This document shows, in pieces, positions 16,904 through 27,000 of a stretch of DNA of 62,354 nucleotides. Source of the DNA: Phycisphaera sp. (lineage in GTDB: Bacteria > Planctomycetota > Phycisphaerae > Phycisphaerales > Phycisphaeraceae); the NCBI GenBank assembly GCA_016125215.1, contig WGMF01000003.1:1-62354 (forward strand). Direction: 5' to 3'. A model generated the notes under the pieces. That model made no database searches, was not told the origin of the DNA, and saw only the letters and a list, made by a program, of their open reading frames with translations. Numbering within the stretch: the stretch's first letter is position 1; each line of letters begins with the position of its first letter. The position numbers were made by a program, and so were the translations under genes.

Positions 16904-17587
16904 TCAACCCTTTATAAAACCCGATTCGCGCAGCAGCGCATCGGTCACGGCTTGTTCATGACTCGGTACCGGCTTGCGTGCGTAACCCATCACCGTCAGT
17001 TGATGCACAATCGTTCGGCTGACGATGTCGGTCTCGATGTTGACCTTGCCGCCTTCTTTCGCAAGGCCCAGCGAGGTCAGGCGGAGCGTCGTGGGGATCA
17101 GCGCCAGGTCGAACGTGGTGGGTGAAACGTCCGCCACGGTCATGCTCACCCCGTCTACCGCGACCGAGCCTTTGGGGATGATACAGGGCATGAGTTCAAA
17201 CGGGGGTTCGACGGTGATGCGCCACTCGTCTTGGCTAGCTTGGATGTTCGTGAACGTGCCGACGCCCTCGACGTGGCCCTGCACGAAGTGCCCGCCCATC
17301 GGTGTGGCGGCGGTGACGGAGGGTTCGAGGTTCACGACGCTCCCGGGGGATAGTGATCCGAGTGTCGTCATGCGCAAGGTCTGCGCGATGACATCGAAAC
17401 CCAACTTCCGGGGCTGGATGTCCGCCACGGTGAGGCAGACGCCGCTGACGCAGATGGAATCGCCCAGCGCGATGGGTTGCGCGTGATCGGGCTGCCAGTT
17501 ACCGGTGTCGATGACCAGGCGGACGCCCAGGTCCTGCGGGACGATGGAATGAACCGTTGCGCGGGTCTGGACGATGCCTGTGAACAT
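16904..17587 (-). CDS. ribE: Riboflavin synthase alpha subunit
   Basis: 227 residues, usual length. It dismutates 6,7-dimethyl-8-ribityllumazine to riboflavin. Start MFTGIVQ, and two lumazine-binding repeats: GDSICVSGVCLTV with TPMGGHFVQGHVEGVG, and GSVAVDGVSMTV with VGYARK-type end in the second. The gene is single, apart from other rib genes. A TAGACT box 9 nt before the ATG may be the promoter. A CTTCCGGGG motif (17405) occurs in it. Confidence 0.95.
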   Translation of the reverse strand: MFTGIVQTRATVHSIVPQDLGVRLVIDTGNWQPDHAQPIALGDSICVSGVCLTVADIQPRKLGFDVIAQTLRMTTLGSLSPGSVVNLEPSVTAATPMGGHFVQGHVEGVGTFTNIQASQDEWRITVEPPFELMPCIIPKGSVAVDGVSMTVADVSPTTFDLALIPTTLRLTSLGLAKEGGKVNIETDIVSRTIVHQLTVMGYARKPVPSHEQAVTDALLRESGFIKG

Positions 17588-17649
17588 GGTGGGCCGAGTC
17601 TAGCAACGTGGCGTGCGTGATGCGAGCGGGTCGGGGGGTAGACAGTCGG

Positions 17650-17655
17650 TATGAT
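17650..17655 (+). promoter_or_regulatory. -10 hexamer TATGAT, leaderless pattern
   Basis: TATGAT ends 6 nt before the ATG at 17662, which also settles that start. Confidence 0.55.
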
Positions 17656-17661
17656 GTCAGC

Positions 17662-18348
17662 ATGACGACGCACGTCGCCATCCTCTGGGCAAAATATATC
17701 GACCTGATCCTCGACGGCACCAAGACCGTCGAGAGCCGACTGATGACCAACCGCCAACCCCCGTACGGTATGGTGAAGGAAGGCGACGTGATCTACTTCA
17801 AGCAGTCGGGCGGGCCTTTCCGAGCGGTGGCGCGAGCGGGCAAGGTGGTGGAGTTCGAGGGTTTGAACGTCCCGAAGCTGCGTGCGATTTACAAAGAGTT
17901 CAACGCAAGGGTCTGCGGCGACAGGGCATACTGGCAGCGTAAAGAACACAGCCGATTTGCCACGTTTATCACGATCAACGACGCCAGGCCGACCGAGGCT
18001 GGGCCGATCTTCAAGGCATCCGCGTGGAAGGCTTGGCACGTGTTAAAGAGTGACATGGCTACCGAGCGAACCCTTGAAATCAAACTCACCGGCGGCGCGA
18101 TCCGCAACCGTTACGTGAGCGTGACGGGCCACGAAGGATTTTTCCCCTCTGGCATGTTCTCGGTGGTCTTGCCGGATGGTTCGGAAATCACAACGGACGT
18201 CAATCCACGCAAGCTCATCCGCTACCGGGGGTGGCGGCCGTGGTTCGAGCGCGCGGGCGTGATGGAGGGCGACACGGTCCGTTTCGAGCAAGTCGGTAAC
18301 AAGCGTTACCGCGTGAGCTTTCCCGTCAACGGGAGTAACCGGGCGTGA
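17662..18348 (+). CDS. ASCH-domain protein
   Basis: 228 residues from the ATG at 17662, which has a TATGAT box 6 nt upstream; an earlier in-frame ATG at 17608 is unlikely. It starts AILWAKYIDLILDGTKTVESRL, the ASCH signature (a PUA-like RNA-binding fold) with the Gly-Thr-Lys-Thr-x-Glu-x-Arg motif. The second half (about 135-228) looks like a small beta domain with TGHEGFFP and is not recognised. Its stop overlaps the nadC GTG by 4 bp, so the two are translationally coupled. Role is presumably RNA- or nucleotide-related. Confidence 0.8.
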   Translation: MTTHVAILWAKYIDLILDGTKTVESRLMTNRQPPYGMVKEGDVIYFKQSGGPFRAVARAGKVVEFEGLNVPKLRAIYKEFNARVCGDRAYWQRKEHSRFATFITINDARPTEAGPIFKASAWKAWHVLKSDMATERTLEIKLTGGAIRNRYVSVTGHEGFFPSGMFSVVLPDGSEITTDVNPRKLIRYRGWRPWFERAGVMEGDTVRFEQVGNKRYRVSFPVNGSNRA

Positions 18349-19295
18349 ACAAGGCCAACGCACAAAGACCAACCCCCCGTCTGGAGAATTACATCCATTC
18401 GGCTGAACTCGATGCGATCATCGACGTGTCCCGCCGTGAAGACCTTGGCCAGCACGGACGCGATGTCACGACCGAGTTGATGGGCGCGGATCGGTGTGAC
18501 GGGCGGGCGCTTCTCACCACGAGGCAGGAAGGCATTCTCTGCGGCGCTGCGTTGTGGCAACGGATCGCCAGGGCTTATCACCCGGACATCACGATCGAAT
18601 ACCGCTCGCACGATGGTGATCGGATTCAAAAAGGCACGGTTGTGGCAGCCTACGCAGGCTCGCTCGACGCCATCCTCCGTATGGAGCGCGTCGCGCTCAA
18701 CTTCACGTGCCACCTTTCAGGTGTGGCCACGCTGACCAGGCTCTACGTCGACGCGGTAGCCGGCACCCGTGCCCGTATCACCGACACACGCAAGACCCTG
18801 CCAGGCCTGCGAGGGCTGCAGAAATACGCGGTGGCCTGTGGCGGCGGACTCAACCACCGCATCGGCCTTTACGACGCGGTGCTCGTCAAAGACAACCACA
18901 TCGCCCACCTCAAACCCCAGGAACTCCCCCACGCCCTGTCAGACATGGCTCACAAGGCCCGCTCGCTCAACCCACCGCCCGCATTCATTGAGGTCGAAGT
19001 CGATCACCTCGAACAACTCCGTGCCGTTCTCACCACGCCGATCGACATCGTGCTGCTCGACAACATGTCGCCCGACGCGCTGCAGCGGGCAGTTCAATTG
19101 CGTAACACCCTCGCTCCGGGGGTCCTGCTCGAAGCCAGCGGCGGCGTCACACTCCAGACCGTCCGCGACATCGCCCTCACCGGCGTCGACCGCATCGCCA
19201 TCGGCGCCCTGACCCACTCTGCCCCCTCCCTCGACCTCGGCCTCGACACCCTCGGAAGCCCCCCCGGAAGTGTTCCCGGGAAGTGTTCCCCGTAG
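18345..19295 (+). CDS. nadC: Nicotinate-nucleotide pyrophosphorylase (carboxylating)
   Basis: 316 residues, from GTG at 18345 overlapping the ASCH stop (GTGA). It converts quinolinate and PRPP to nicotinate mononucleotide in NAD synthesis. ITDTRKTLPGLRGLQKYAV, GGGLNHRIGLYDAVLVKDNH, EVEVD and LEASGGV are QPRTase motifs. The last residues (SPPGSVPGKCSP) are encoded by a cluster of cccccggaag-like sequence at 19261-19285 and do not belong to the family fold. nadA and nadB are not here. Confidence 0.95.
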   Translation: MNKANAQRPTPRLENYIHSAELDAIIDVSRREDLGQHGRDVTTELMGADRCDGRALLTTRQEGILCGAALWQRIARAYHPDITIEYRSHDGDRIQKGTVVAAYAGSLDAILRMERVALNFTCHLSGVATLTRLYVDAVAGTRARITDTRKTLPGLRGLQKYAVACGGGLNHRIGLYDAVLVKDNHIAHLKPQELPHALSDMAHKARSLNPPPAFIEVEVDHLEQLRAVLTTPIDIVLLDNMSPDALQRAVQLRNTLAPGVLLEASGGVTLQTVRDIALTGVDRIAIGALTHSAPSLDLGLDTLGSPPGSVPGKCSP

Positions 19296-19316
19296 AAAAT
19301 TGCTTTTCGTAATTGA

Positions 19317-20345
19317 ATGGCTGAAAACATCCCGATCTGTGATGTTCCTCTTCTGGACCTGCTGCTGCGCAGCGATCACCCACGCAGCGTGCATGAGATT
19401 GCCAACTCGCTGGGTCAGAGCCGCGAACAGACGTGCGATGCGATCCAAACCCTGCGCGCACTCGGCTGCGAGTTTGACGACCATCCCCATGTCGGCTTGC
19501 GATTGACTCGTGCCTCGCTCAACACGTGGCGGGATTACCTCGAAGCCCGTCACCGATCATCACATCCCACGCGGTGGGTCATGGTCTATGAGCGCACGAC
19601 CAGCACGCAGGACGCGCTGCGCCGTTGGGCCGAAAGCCACCCGCAGCAAGCCGGTCATGCTGTTGTGGTCGCCAGGGAACAGACCGCCGGTCGTGGGAGA
19701 TTGGGTCGCAAGTGGCTTTCGCCGCGCGGGCCCGGGTCGGTTCTGACTTGGAGCTATTGCGTCATCGATGCCTCTGACCCCACGCGCGCGGTCTGGACAC
19801 TCGACCGCCTGATGCTCTGTGTGAGCCTTGCGATCGCCTCCGCGGTGGATGAACTTGTCTACTCGAATCAAGTTTTGGCCCCACACCCGGTCGGGATCAA
19901 GTGGCCCAACGACCTGGTGGTGGACGGGAGAAAACTTGCGGGGATTCTCATCGAAAGTTTCACACCGGTGCATTGCTCCACGACCCGGGCTTATCTGATC
20001 GGGATCGGTTTGAACATCGAGGACCCCGGTTCGATCGACGGCCAAAACCCCATCGGCCTGCGCGAAATGGGCTGCCGACTCGACCCGCTCCTGATCCTCT
20101 CGAACCTGCTCGATCACCTCGACCGAGTGATCACATCACCGCTCGACAACGCGACACTCACCCGTCACTGGCACGAACGCAACGTGCTCCCCAACCACAC
20201 GGTCGAACTGCAGAGCAACGGCCAAACCCTCCGGGGGCAGGTGATCGATGTCGATCCTCACGAGGGGCTGGTCGTGCGCACGTTGGACGGGGCCATCGTG
20301 GCGTTGCCGGCGGCGGTCACGTCGGTGGTCCGTTCGTCGCTGTGA
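19317..20345 (+). CDS. birA: Biotin-protein ligase with N-terminal helix-turn-helix
   Basis: 342 residues. It biotinylates carrier proteins and, with its N-terminal winged-helix region (SVHEIANSLGQSREQTCDAIQTLRALG), may act as biotin-responsive repressor. The catalytic domain has TTSTQD, AREQTAGRGRLGRKW with the Arg/Lys loop and GIKWPNDLVVDGRKLAGIL. The C-terminal beta domain is present. It starts 21 bp after nadC, so may be co-transcribed. Its last 88 bp overlap the convergent VanZ-containing gene. No bio genes are close. Confidence 0.94.
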   Translation: MAENIPICDVPLLDLLLRSDHPRSVHEIANSLGQSREQTCDAIQTLRALGCEFDDHPHVGLRLTRASLNTWRDYLEARHRSSHPTRWVMVYERTTSTQDALRRWAESHPQQAGHAVVVAREQTAGRGRLGRKWLSPRGPGSVLTWSYCVIDASDPTRAVWTLDRLMLCVSLAIASAVDELVYSNQVLAPHPVGIKWPNDLVVDGRKLAGILIESFTPVHCSTTRAYLIGIGLNIEDPGSIDGQNPIGLREMGCRLDPLLILSNLLDHLDRVITSPLDNATLTRHWHERNVLPNHTVELQSNGQTLRGQVIDVDPHEGLVVRTLDGAIVALPAAVTSVVRSSL

Positions 20346-22834
20346 CGCGGTCCGTCCGATTCGCCAAGCTTCTTACGCGAGAAGAACAGGTCCGCCACGA
20401 CGTACCCCCCCATCGCCCCGAGGATGTAGGCCATCACGTCGGTGATGTCGGGAGTCGCGCCCTCACGCAGCACCATCCCCTTGCTCAGCGTCGGCGAGGT
20501 GACGTCTATGCTCTGGTGAAGCGATGAAAGGTCGTCGGCGATGAAGGGCCTGCCTTTCACGACTTTGTCGGGGTCGAGGTAGACCTCCTTGCGGATGACG
20601 CCGGCCTGCCCCATCTCGATGGCGACACCGATCACACAGGCGATGACCGCGCTCACGAACAGACCGCGTCCCCACTTCCGGGGGCTGCCCATCTTCCAGC
20701 AGGTCATCACCCCTACCGGCGCAAAGAGCACCATGCAGACAGTGACCTTGTTGAGCGCTTCCCACTCTCCGCTGTAGTAGTACCACTTGAAGGGCCAGTT
20801 GATGAAGGTCGACCACCCCTCGCGCAGGTGCTCGATGCGCAGGTCGAACCTGAGCGGGTGCCAGAGCACAGCGAGCAAGGCCAGCAGATAGGTCGGCCAG
20901 GCCAGCCCAAGCGCGGTGTTGCGGATCGAGGATGAGACCTCATCTGAAGACGGCAGCGTGCCCTCGTCGGACATCCCGCGGGTGGCGATCAGGATTCCCA
21001 TCAACGCCCCGAACGTGGAACTGGCCATACCGAGCAGACTGGACACCCCGCTGTAAACGAAAAACTGAACGAACTCCACGCCAAAAGCCAGTGCGAACGC
21101 CATCGCCAACGCCTGACTGACCGTACGCCGGCGTGAGGTCGATTCCCACCCCAACAACAAGATCACGCCCACCGGGACAAAGGCCACCATGTTCTTGACC
21201 AGCCCGGTGTTGATCGTCAGCCAACTCATCCCGTGCAGGCCCGTGAGCAGGCTCATGGTTTTCCACTTGCCCGCCCAGAGCGACGGGTCCATCGTGAAGT
21301 CCATCGGCAGGAGCGAATACCCCACGAGGAAGAGCAGGTAGAGCTGCGCGAGGCGTTTGCGTGAGGTCGGGCTGTGCCAGTGCGCCAGCGCGTCGTCGAG
21401 TTTGCCGTGGACCCAGGACCCGATGGCAAACCACAGCACCACCCCCGCCGCGGCCCCGAGCGCCTGGGCATAAAGATCGTTTTGCGAAACCGTGCGTGGC
21501 GGGAAAAAAATCTGCACAAATTCGATCGCGGCTGACCATGCGAGATAGAACGCAAGCACCATCGGCACCGTCACGGCGAGCAGCCACGTTCGCACACGCC
21601 TGCCCACTTCGCACGCGCCCATCGCCAGGTAGCCCAGCGGGACAAAGAGCACGAAGTTTGCCATCAGGTCCGCACGCCGTCCGATGCCCAGGTGGTAGTA
21701 AGGGATTTTTTTGAAGTGCTCCACCGCCTCGGCCCAGGGCATCGCGTGATACTTCATCGGTACGAGTGAGGCATAGAACGCCAGGACGCTGGCGACGAAA
21801 GCCAGGGTTGCGTAGTGGCGGGCCTTGAGCACGGGCGCGTGGCTTGATATCTCGCTCGAAACGACCGTGCCGTGAAGATGACTTGAAGTGGCCACAGCCG
21901 GGCTGGTTTGTGCGGGCAACGCACCGCTGGAGCTATCGTCTTGGGCTTGCCCGGCAGCGGACAGGGGTGCGCCTGTAACCGTGCGCTTCAGGGAAGACGC
22001 GGTGGGTGTGATCCGGAACGCCACGCACGCGCCCAGCGAGAGGCAACACACCGCGCCGAGGTAGGACTGCACAAACCGTAACGCCACAGCACCGAGCCAG
22101 GAGTTGGAATCCGGGCCCGGCCCGAACCCCCACAACCCTTTCGCCGCCAGACCCGCGACGCCCGCGCCCCGGATCGCCAGGCCAAAGAGCAACATGCTCA
22201 CGCCCATCAGCACGAGCGTCGGGAAGGCCAGTGCCACCAGGCCCATCCTGCGGTCCTGCCTGTCGTGGCTGGCCAGCACCCTGCCGAGCAACCCCGCATT
22301 CAGACCCGTCGAGACCACCACACCCGTGACACTCAGCAGCACCACCAGGCCCAGCGGCGAGGGATCGCCCACATCGACAGGCATGCCCACAAGTGTCACC
22401 GACCACATCAGCGCACAGAGGATGCCCCCGACGATGACGGCGGGCAGCATAGCGATGAGTGAGGTCAAGGCTTCGACCGAGCCGCGCCTCCGTCCCCGGT
22501 CGAGCACGCCGCCGATGGTCATCACGACAACCTGTAAGCCAAGCGCCATCACTGCGATGCGCACAGAAGCCCGCCACAGTGCCCCCGGGAGCGTCGGCCC
22601 GATCGCGGTGAGCAGTTCGACGTGCGTATCGGGTGAAGCGATCACCCACCACAGCCCGACGAACAGGCTCATCAGCGCCATGCCCAGGTTGGCGTGCCAG
22701 ACCCGTGCGTGATCGGCTATCACCGCGCGGGCCCAGGCGGCTGCGCTGGCCCCGCACAGCGTCAGCGCCACCGCGACCTGGCAGGCTGCCAGAAGATAAA
22801 ACACCCCCACCATAGCCGTGCCCGTAGAGTTCAC
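20258..22834 (-). CDS. Large membrane protein with three tandem VanZ-like units
   Basis: 858 residues. The N-terminal ~290 residues have several membrane helices unlike VanZ. Then come three VanZ-like units, each with an F-P-GY/V helix and a later E-x-x-Q with a D/S-x(3)-G segment: DLMANFVLFVPLGY (about 390), KNMVAFVPVGVILL (about 553) and VCMVLFAPVGVMT (about 706). Single VanZ proteins are about 150-200 residues, so this is a fusion or internal triplication. VanZ confers low-level teicoplanin tolerance; the general role is unclear. The GTG at 22834 has GATACT 6 nt before it; ATG at 22813 is the alternative. Ends 88 bp inside birA. Confidence 0.8.
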   Translation of the reverse strand: MNSTGTAMVGVFYLLAACQVAVALTLCGASAAAWARAVIADHARVWHANLGMALMSLFVGLWWVIASPDTHVELLTAIGPTLPGALWRASVRIAVMALGLQVVVMTIGGVLDRGRRRGSVEALTSLIAMLPAVIVGGILCALMWSVTLVGMPVDVGDPSPLGLVVLLSVTGVVVSTGLNAGLLGRVLASHDRQDRRMGLVALAFPTLVLMGVSMLLFGLAIRGAGVAGLAAKGLWGFGPGPDSNSWLGAVALRFVQSYLGAVCCLSLGACVAFRITPTASSLKRTVTGAPLSAAGQAQDDSSSGALPAQTSPAVATSSHLHGTVVSSEISSHAPVLKARHYATLAFVASVLAFYASLVPMKYHAMPWAEAVEHFKKIPYYHLGIGRRADLMANFVLFVPLGYLAMGACEVGRRVRTWLLAVTVPMVLAFYLAWSAAIEFVQIFFPPRTVSQNDLYAQALGAAAGVVLWFAIGSWVHGKLDDALAHWHSPTSRKRLAQLYLLFLVGYSLLPMDFTMDPSLWAGKWKTMSLLTGLHGMSWLTINTGLVKNMVAFVPVGVILLLGWESTSRRRTVSQALAMAFALAFGVEFVQFFVYSGVSSLLGMASSTFGALMGILIATRGMSDEGTLPSSDEVSSSIRNTALGLAWPTYLLALLAVLWHPLRFDLRIEHLREGWSTFINWPFKWYYYSGEWEALNKVTVCMVLFAPVGVMTCWKMGSPRKWGRGLFVSAVIACVIGVAIEMGQAGVIRKEVYLDPDKVVKGRPFIADDLSSLHQSIDVTSPTLSKGMVLREGATPDITDVMAYILGAMGGYVVADLFFSRKKLGESDGPRHSDERTTDVTAAGNATMAPSNVRTTSPS

Positions 22835-22891
22835 ACGGGTAGTATCGGTTATCCGGGCCGATGGATCACATGTCCAGGCGTCGGGATTCGT

Positions 22892-23791
22892 CTAGACGAC
22901 GGGATTGGGCACAAACGCCCCGCCGCGGCAGTTCTTGAGGTAGTTCAACCCGTGGACCTGGCCGGTCATCTCGAGTTCGCCGCGGTAGACCGGGTCGTGC
23001 CAGCCCTCGATGTCGATGCTCCCCTTGAACTTGTTCTGGCGGAGGATGGAGATCACGTCGGTCCAGTTGGTGTCGCCGAAGCCCGGCGTACGGTGGAAGA
23101 CATACTTCGCTCCGCCCCGGATGCCGCGCGTGCGGATTGTGTGCCAATCGACAGTCGCGTCCTTGCCGTGGACGTGGTAGACCTTTTTCACCCACTGGCG
23201 CAGTTGGGGCAGCGGGTCGATAAGGCTGACCATCTGGTGGCAGGGTTCCCACTCGAGGCCGAGGTGGTCGCTGGGGATGAGGTCGAACATTTTTTCCCAC
23301 GCGGCGGGCGAGTGCGCCAGGTTCCACGCGGCGCTGTGCCACCAGCCGCCCATGTCGCAGTTCTCAAACGCGATGCGCACGCCCTTGTCCTCCGCACGCT
23401 TGACCAACGGCTTGAACACCTTGGCCCACGGCTTGAAACTCTCGTCCATCGGCTTGCCCGTCACGCAGCCGGCAAAGCCCGCGACGATGTCACACCCGAA
23501 CAGTTCGCAGGCGTCGATGACCTTCGCCCAGTCGCGCGCGTTGAGTTTGTCCTCGACCGGGTTGCCGAAGATGCCCAGCGAGCTGATGACAGGGCGTACA
23601 GGCATATCCGCGTCGTCAAGTACCGCCTTGACCTCTTTGGCAACCTTCTTGAGATTCACATCACCGATCTGCTTCCAGACGGTCAGGCCGAAGCTCTCGA
23701 ACCCGTGCGGGATGATCTGGCGGAGGTAGCTGGGTGCGTTGTGGTCGAGTTTGGCAAGCGTGCCGATGCGGATGTCGTCGTGGCCGGTCAT
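22892..23791 (-). CDS. Sugar phosphate isomerase/epimerase family (TIM barrel)
   Basis: 299 residues from the ATG at 23791; a TTG at 23833 would add 14. This is the xylose-isomerase-like AP endonuclease 2 family: barrel motifs VIDACELFGCDIVAGF, VRIAFENCDMGG (metal-ligand Glu), HLGLEWEPCH (Glu), YHVHGKDA (His) and SIDIEGWHDP. Close relatives appear in planctomycetes beside sugar catabolism genes, but the substrate is unknown. A TAGAGT minus-strand box lies about 55 nt before the ATG. It is separated from the downstream-gene direction by a bidirectional terminator at 23892. Confidence 0.87.
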   Translation of the reverse strand: MTGHDDIRIGTLAKLDHNAPSYLRQIIPHGFESFGLTVWKQIGDVNLKKVAKEVKAVLDDADMPVRPVISSLGIFGNPVEDKLNARDWAKVIDACELFGCDIVAGFAGCVTGKPMDESFKPWAKVFKPLVKRAEDKGVRIAFENCDMGGWWHSAAWNLAHSPAAWEKMFDLIPSDHLGLEWEPCHQMVSLIDPLPQLRQWVKKVYHVHGKDATVDWHTIRTRGIRGGAKYVFHRTPGFGDTNWTDVISILRQNKFKGSIDIEGWHDPVYRGELEMTGQVHGLNYLKNCRGGAFVPNPVV

Positions 23792-23891
23792 GGGAATCGG
23801 TTCCGTGGAGGGTGTGTGTTGGGTGGAGTTCAAAAACGACCCGTCACTCTAGTGAGTGTGCGGGTCGCTGCAAGTGTGGGGATGACATGAC

Positions 23892-23921
23892 AAAGCCGAG
23901 GGATGGTGATCCCTCGGCTTT
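23892..23921. terminator. Perfect bidirectional terminator hairpin
   Basis: AAAGCCGAGGGAT (23892-23904) pairs perfectly with ATCCCTCGGCTTT (23909-23921) around GGTG. It is about 80 bp past the stop of the minus-strand gene at 24003, and its flanking A and T runs give U tracts on both strands. Confidence 0.85.
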
Positions 23922-24002
23922 GGAATACATGGAGTCAACCACCGAAGTGCTGCGCCAGAAAACGAACCACACCTTAAACCGCACTGTCGGCGCTATCAGG
24001 CA

Positions 24003-27000
24003 TCAGCCCGCGATTTCGTACCCCGTCACCGGGCCTCCGATGTTCGCGACGCTATCCACCGTCGAGTTCATCATCCGCCACCACTTGGCTTGGTTGGATG
24101 AAGTGTCGAACCAGACAAGGTCGGGAAAACCGTCTCTGTCGAGGTCGTCGATACGTTCGAGCGAATATCCCGATGAACCGCTGCTGCTGATGCCGTAAGA
24201 GGAATCCTTTGTCGTCTGGGACATCAGCCAAACAATGAGGGTACTGTCACTGGTGTTGCGCCAATAAAGGTCCATATCACCGTCCGCGTCGGAGTCAGCG
24301 GCACCAGCCAACTTCCAATTAGTATCAGCTACCGTATCAAGATTGGCAGAACCGGTCTTATACGTTCCGTGATTCGTAGAGCCAGAATCACCCATGTACC
24401 AGACGACATTTTTCCCTTGATCGGTACCGGTTGAGTAATTGCGCCAGACCAAATCCACAAAACCGTCAAGGTTCACGTCGGCGATGGCCTCAACTTCCCA
24501 CCCCGACGGTGCCGCCGTAATGCTTTCAGAGCTTTGTTTTATCGTACCGTCCATAAACCAGACAATGTTTGCAAGCGTGCTGCTGTTGTGCCAGAAGAGA
24601 TCGATATCACCATTTCGATCGAAATCCCCGAAACCTTCCAACCTCCAGTTGGTGTCCGCCACGGTATTGAACGAGCCGCTGCTGTTTTTAACGCCGTCTT
24701 CGAGGAGCCATACGACATTCAACCCATTGGTATAATCTCGCCACGCCATATCCGGATGGGTGTCATCATTAAAATCGGCCAACGTGGGGAGGAAAGAACG
24801 GAATATTGGGAAAGCATCGGCTTTCCCAATTCCGTAGGTTGAATCGTAGCCGGCGCTGCCAAGATCGGTCGCCGTGTTGTAGAGCACTTCATTCACGCGA
24901 TCGGGCGTCATGTTGGGTTTTACGGATAACCACAGTGCCGCGATACCTGCGACATGGGGTGCTGCCGCGGACGTGCCTGGGAAGCTAAGACTCCCGTATG
25001 TGGCGGTGGACACTCCATCAAGAGCCATCACATCTAGCACGTCTATAAAAGATTTAGTTTGTGCAGAAAAATCAGTGTATATAGTTGCTTGGCCTCTTGA
25101 AGAGTAATCTCTGGATAACCCACTGCTATCCACAGCACCAACAACAATGGCGTCTTCAACTAATTGATGACCAACAATAGAGTCATCAGTAGTTACATAT
25201 TCAAGTGTGACGCCATAGCCTAAAGAATACAGTTCAATTTCGCGAGCGGCTGACCCGGAGTAAAGTCGTATAGCTAGGTTAACAGTAATTGGACTGCCGG
25301 TATTGTTCTGATATCCCAAAAATTCTATTGGATTTTGAGTTCCATTTTGCACGAATGAGCTTACAGCAAGTAGCGACGTTTTACTGGAATTATATAAGAG
25401 TAAATCATAATCATTTGAACTGCCCCCATATGGATCGCTCCATTGAACCACAGCAGTCAATTCTTTTCCACTGGGGATTACAACTTCATTGTATAGATCT
25501 ACCCCAGGACTAGCGTCAAAATCATGAAGTACATAGCCGGTACCTAAATCCACGTAAGCATCGTACTGGGCCTGATAGTGCTTCTCAGCACTATTTCCCG
25601 CAGCAGTGATGTAGGTAATTCCACTATCTATAGTATCTTGTACGTGCTCGGCCAGCGACCCCAGCTCGAAGAATGGTTCGGTATAAACGCTGACATCGTC
25701 AACAATGATGTCAACATTCTGTCCGACCAGCCAAGTGATCGATTCGATCATGTTATCGCCGGATGAAAAGTACAATTCTACATTTGGCGCAAGATCATAA
25801 ATGATCTCCATCATTGCAGTGCCTTCGACGCCAGATCCGGGTAAACTCTCATTGACCAATACGTCTTCGGGTAGGTCTCCATCCGCAATACGTGCGGCTA
25901 AACCACCCGCACCGTCTGAAATAACACCGACTTTAATATTTGATCCATTAACACTGAATATTGATCGAGCATCATCAGCATTGAGGAATGTATCTCCTTC
26001 GGTTGTCACCGATCCAACATTTGTAACAGTCAGGTTCTTTATAAGAGATTGTATTTCTTCGGCGGTCCTTCGGTCAGGGATTTTTTCAGTCTCAAGAGGC
26101 GGACGCGTTTGCAAATCCCCTTCGGGAGAAGATGTTAGTTTGGATCGATCAATTTCGTACTTACCGGTCATGGGGTTGAAAGTAAGAATATCCGCGAATG
26201 GAATCTGGAAAGGGTTCAGCGGTGGCGGGGTAGTGCTTTCCCCTGTGCCGTCAACCTGTTGGGGGGTATCGGACGGATCGTCGGGTTGTGTTTCTTCACC
26301 GCTTGGTCCGGAGTCGGGGCTGGCGGTTTCAGGCTGAAATACATAAAGCTTGCCGTAGGGCAAAGCCGTGTTACCAGTCACCACGGATTGACGCGGTGGG
26401 GTTTCCGACGCGGTATAACCCTCTTGCAGGACCACACCGATGGAGTATTCACCCTCGGGCAAGTCGAAGAAGGTGTATTGCCCCATGCCATCCGTGAGTA
26501 TGCTCTGTTCGCCTTCGTCAAGGGTGCCGTTTTCATTCGTATCCACATAAACACGCCAACCCGTCAGCAGATAGTCCGTCGCCCCCGGACCGGGTGAGGG
26601 GATGGCGAGCGAGCCGCGCATGACGGGGGTCTTCAATCCGTGCCCCTCCGGGAGTGCGGAAGGGTCGGTCGGCGTGATGAAGATGATATTGCCGGGCTCC
26701 ACGACAAATCCCGGTTTGACACGGACAGCCTGGGCGTTGTGGTCGATCTTGAAACCCTCGCGCTCGACCACGCGAACGGTGTAATCGCCTTTGGCCATAT
26801 CACGGAACACGAATTGGCCCACCTGGTCCGTGATCTGGACAGGCTCACCCTCGTCGAGTTGACCGTTCTGATCGAGATCGACATAGACCTGCCAGCCTTC
26901 GGCGCGACCGTAAAGCGTCGGGTTGTTGTACGAGATCGAACTGAAGAACCCGCCGGTGTCAGCCGAAAGGAGCAACCGGGGTTCGAGCGGGGTTACGCCG

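Noticed and set aside
22835-22891. Small gene between the VanZ gene and the isomerase
   Set aside because: Only 57 bp and no start or ribosome site.
23792-23833. TTG start of the sugar isomerase-like gene
   Set aside because: The first 14 residues add no family sequence; an ATG at 23791 is preferable.
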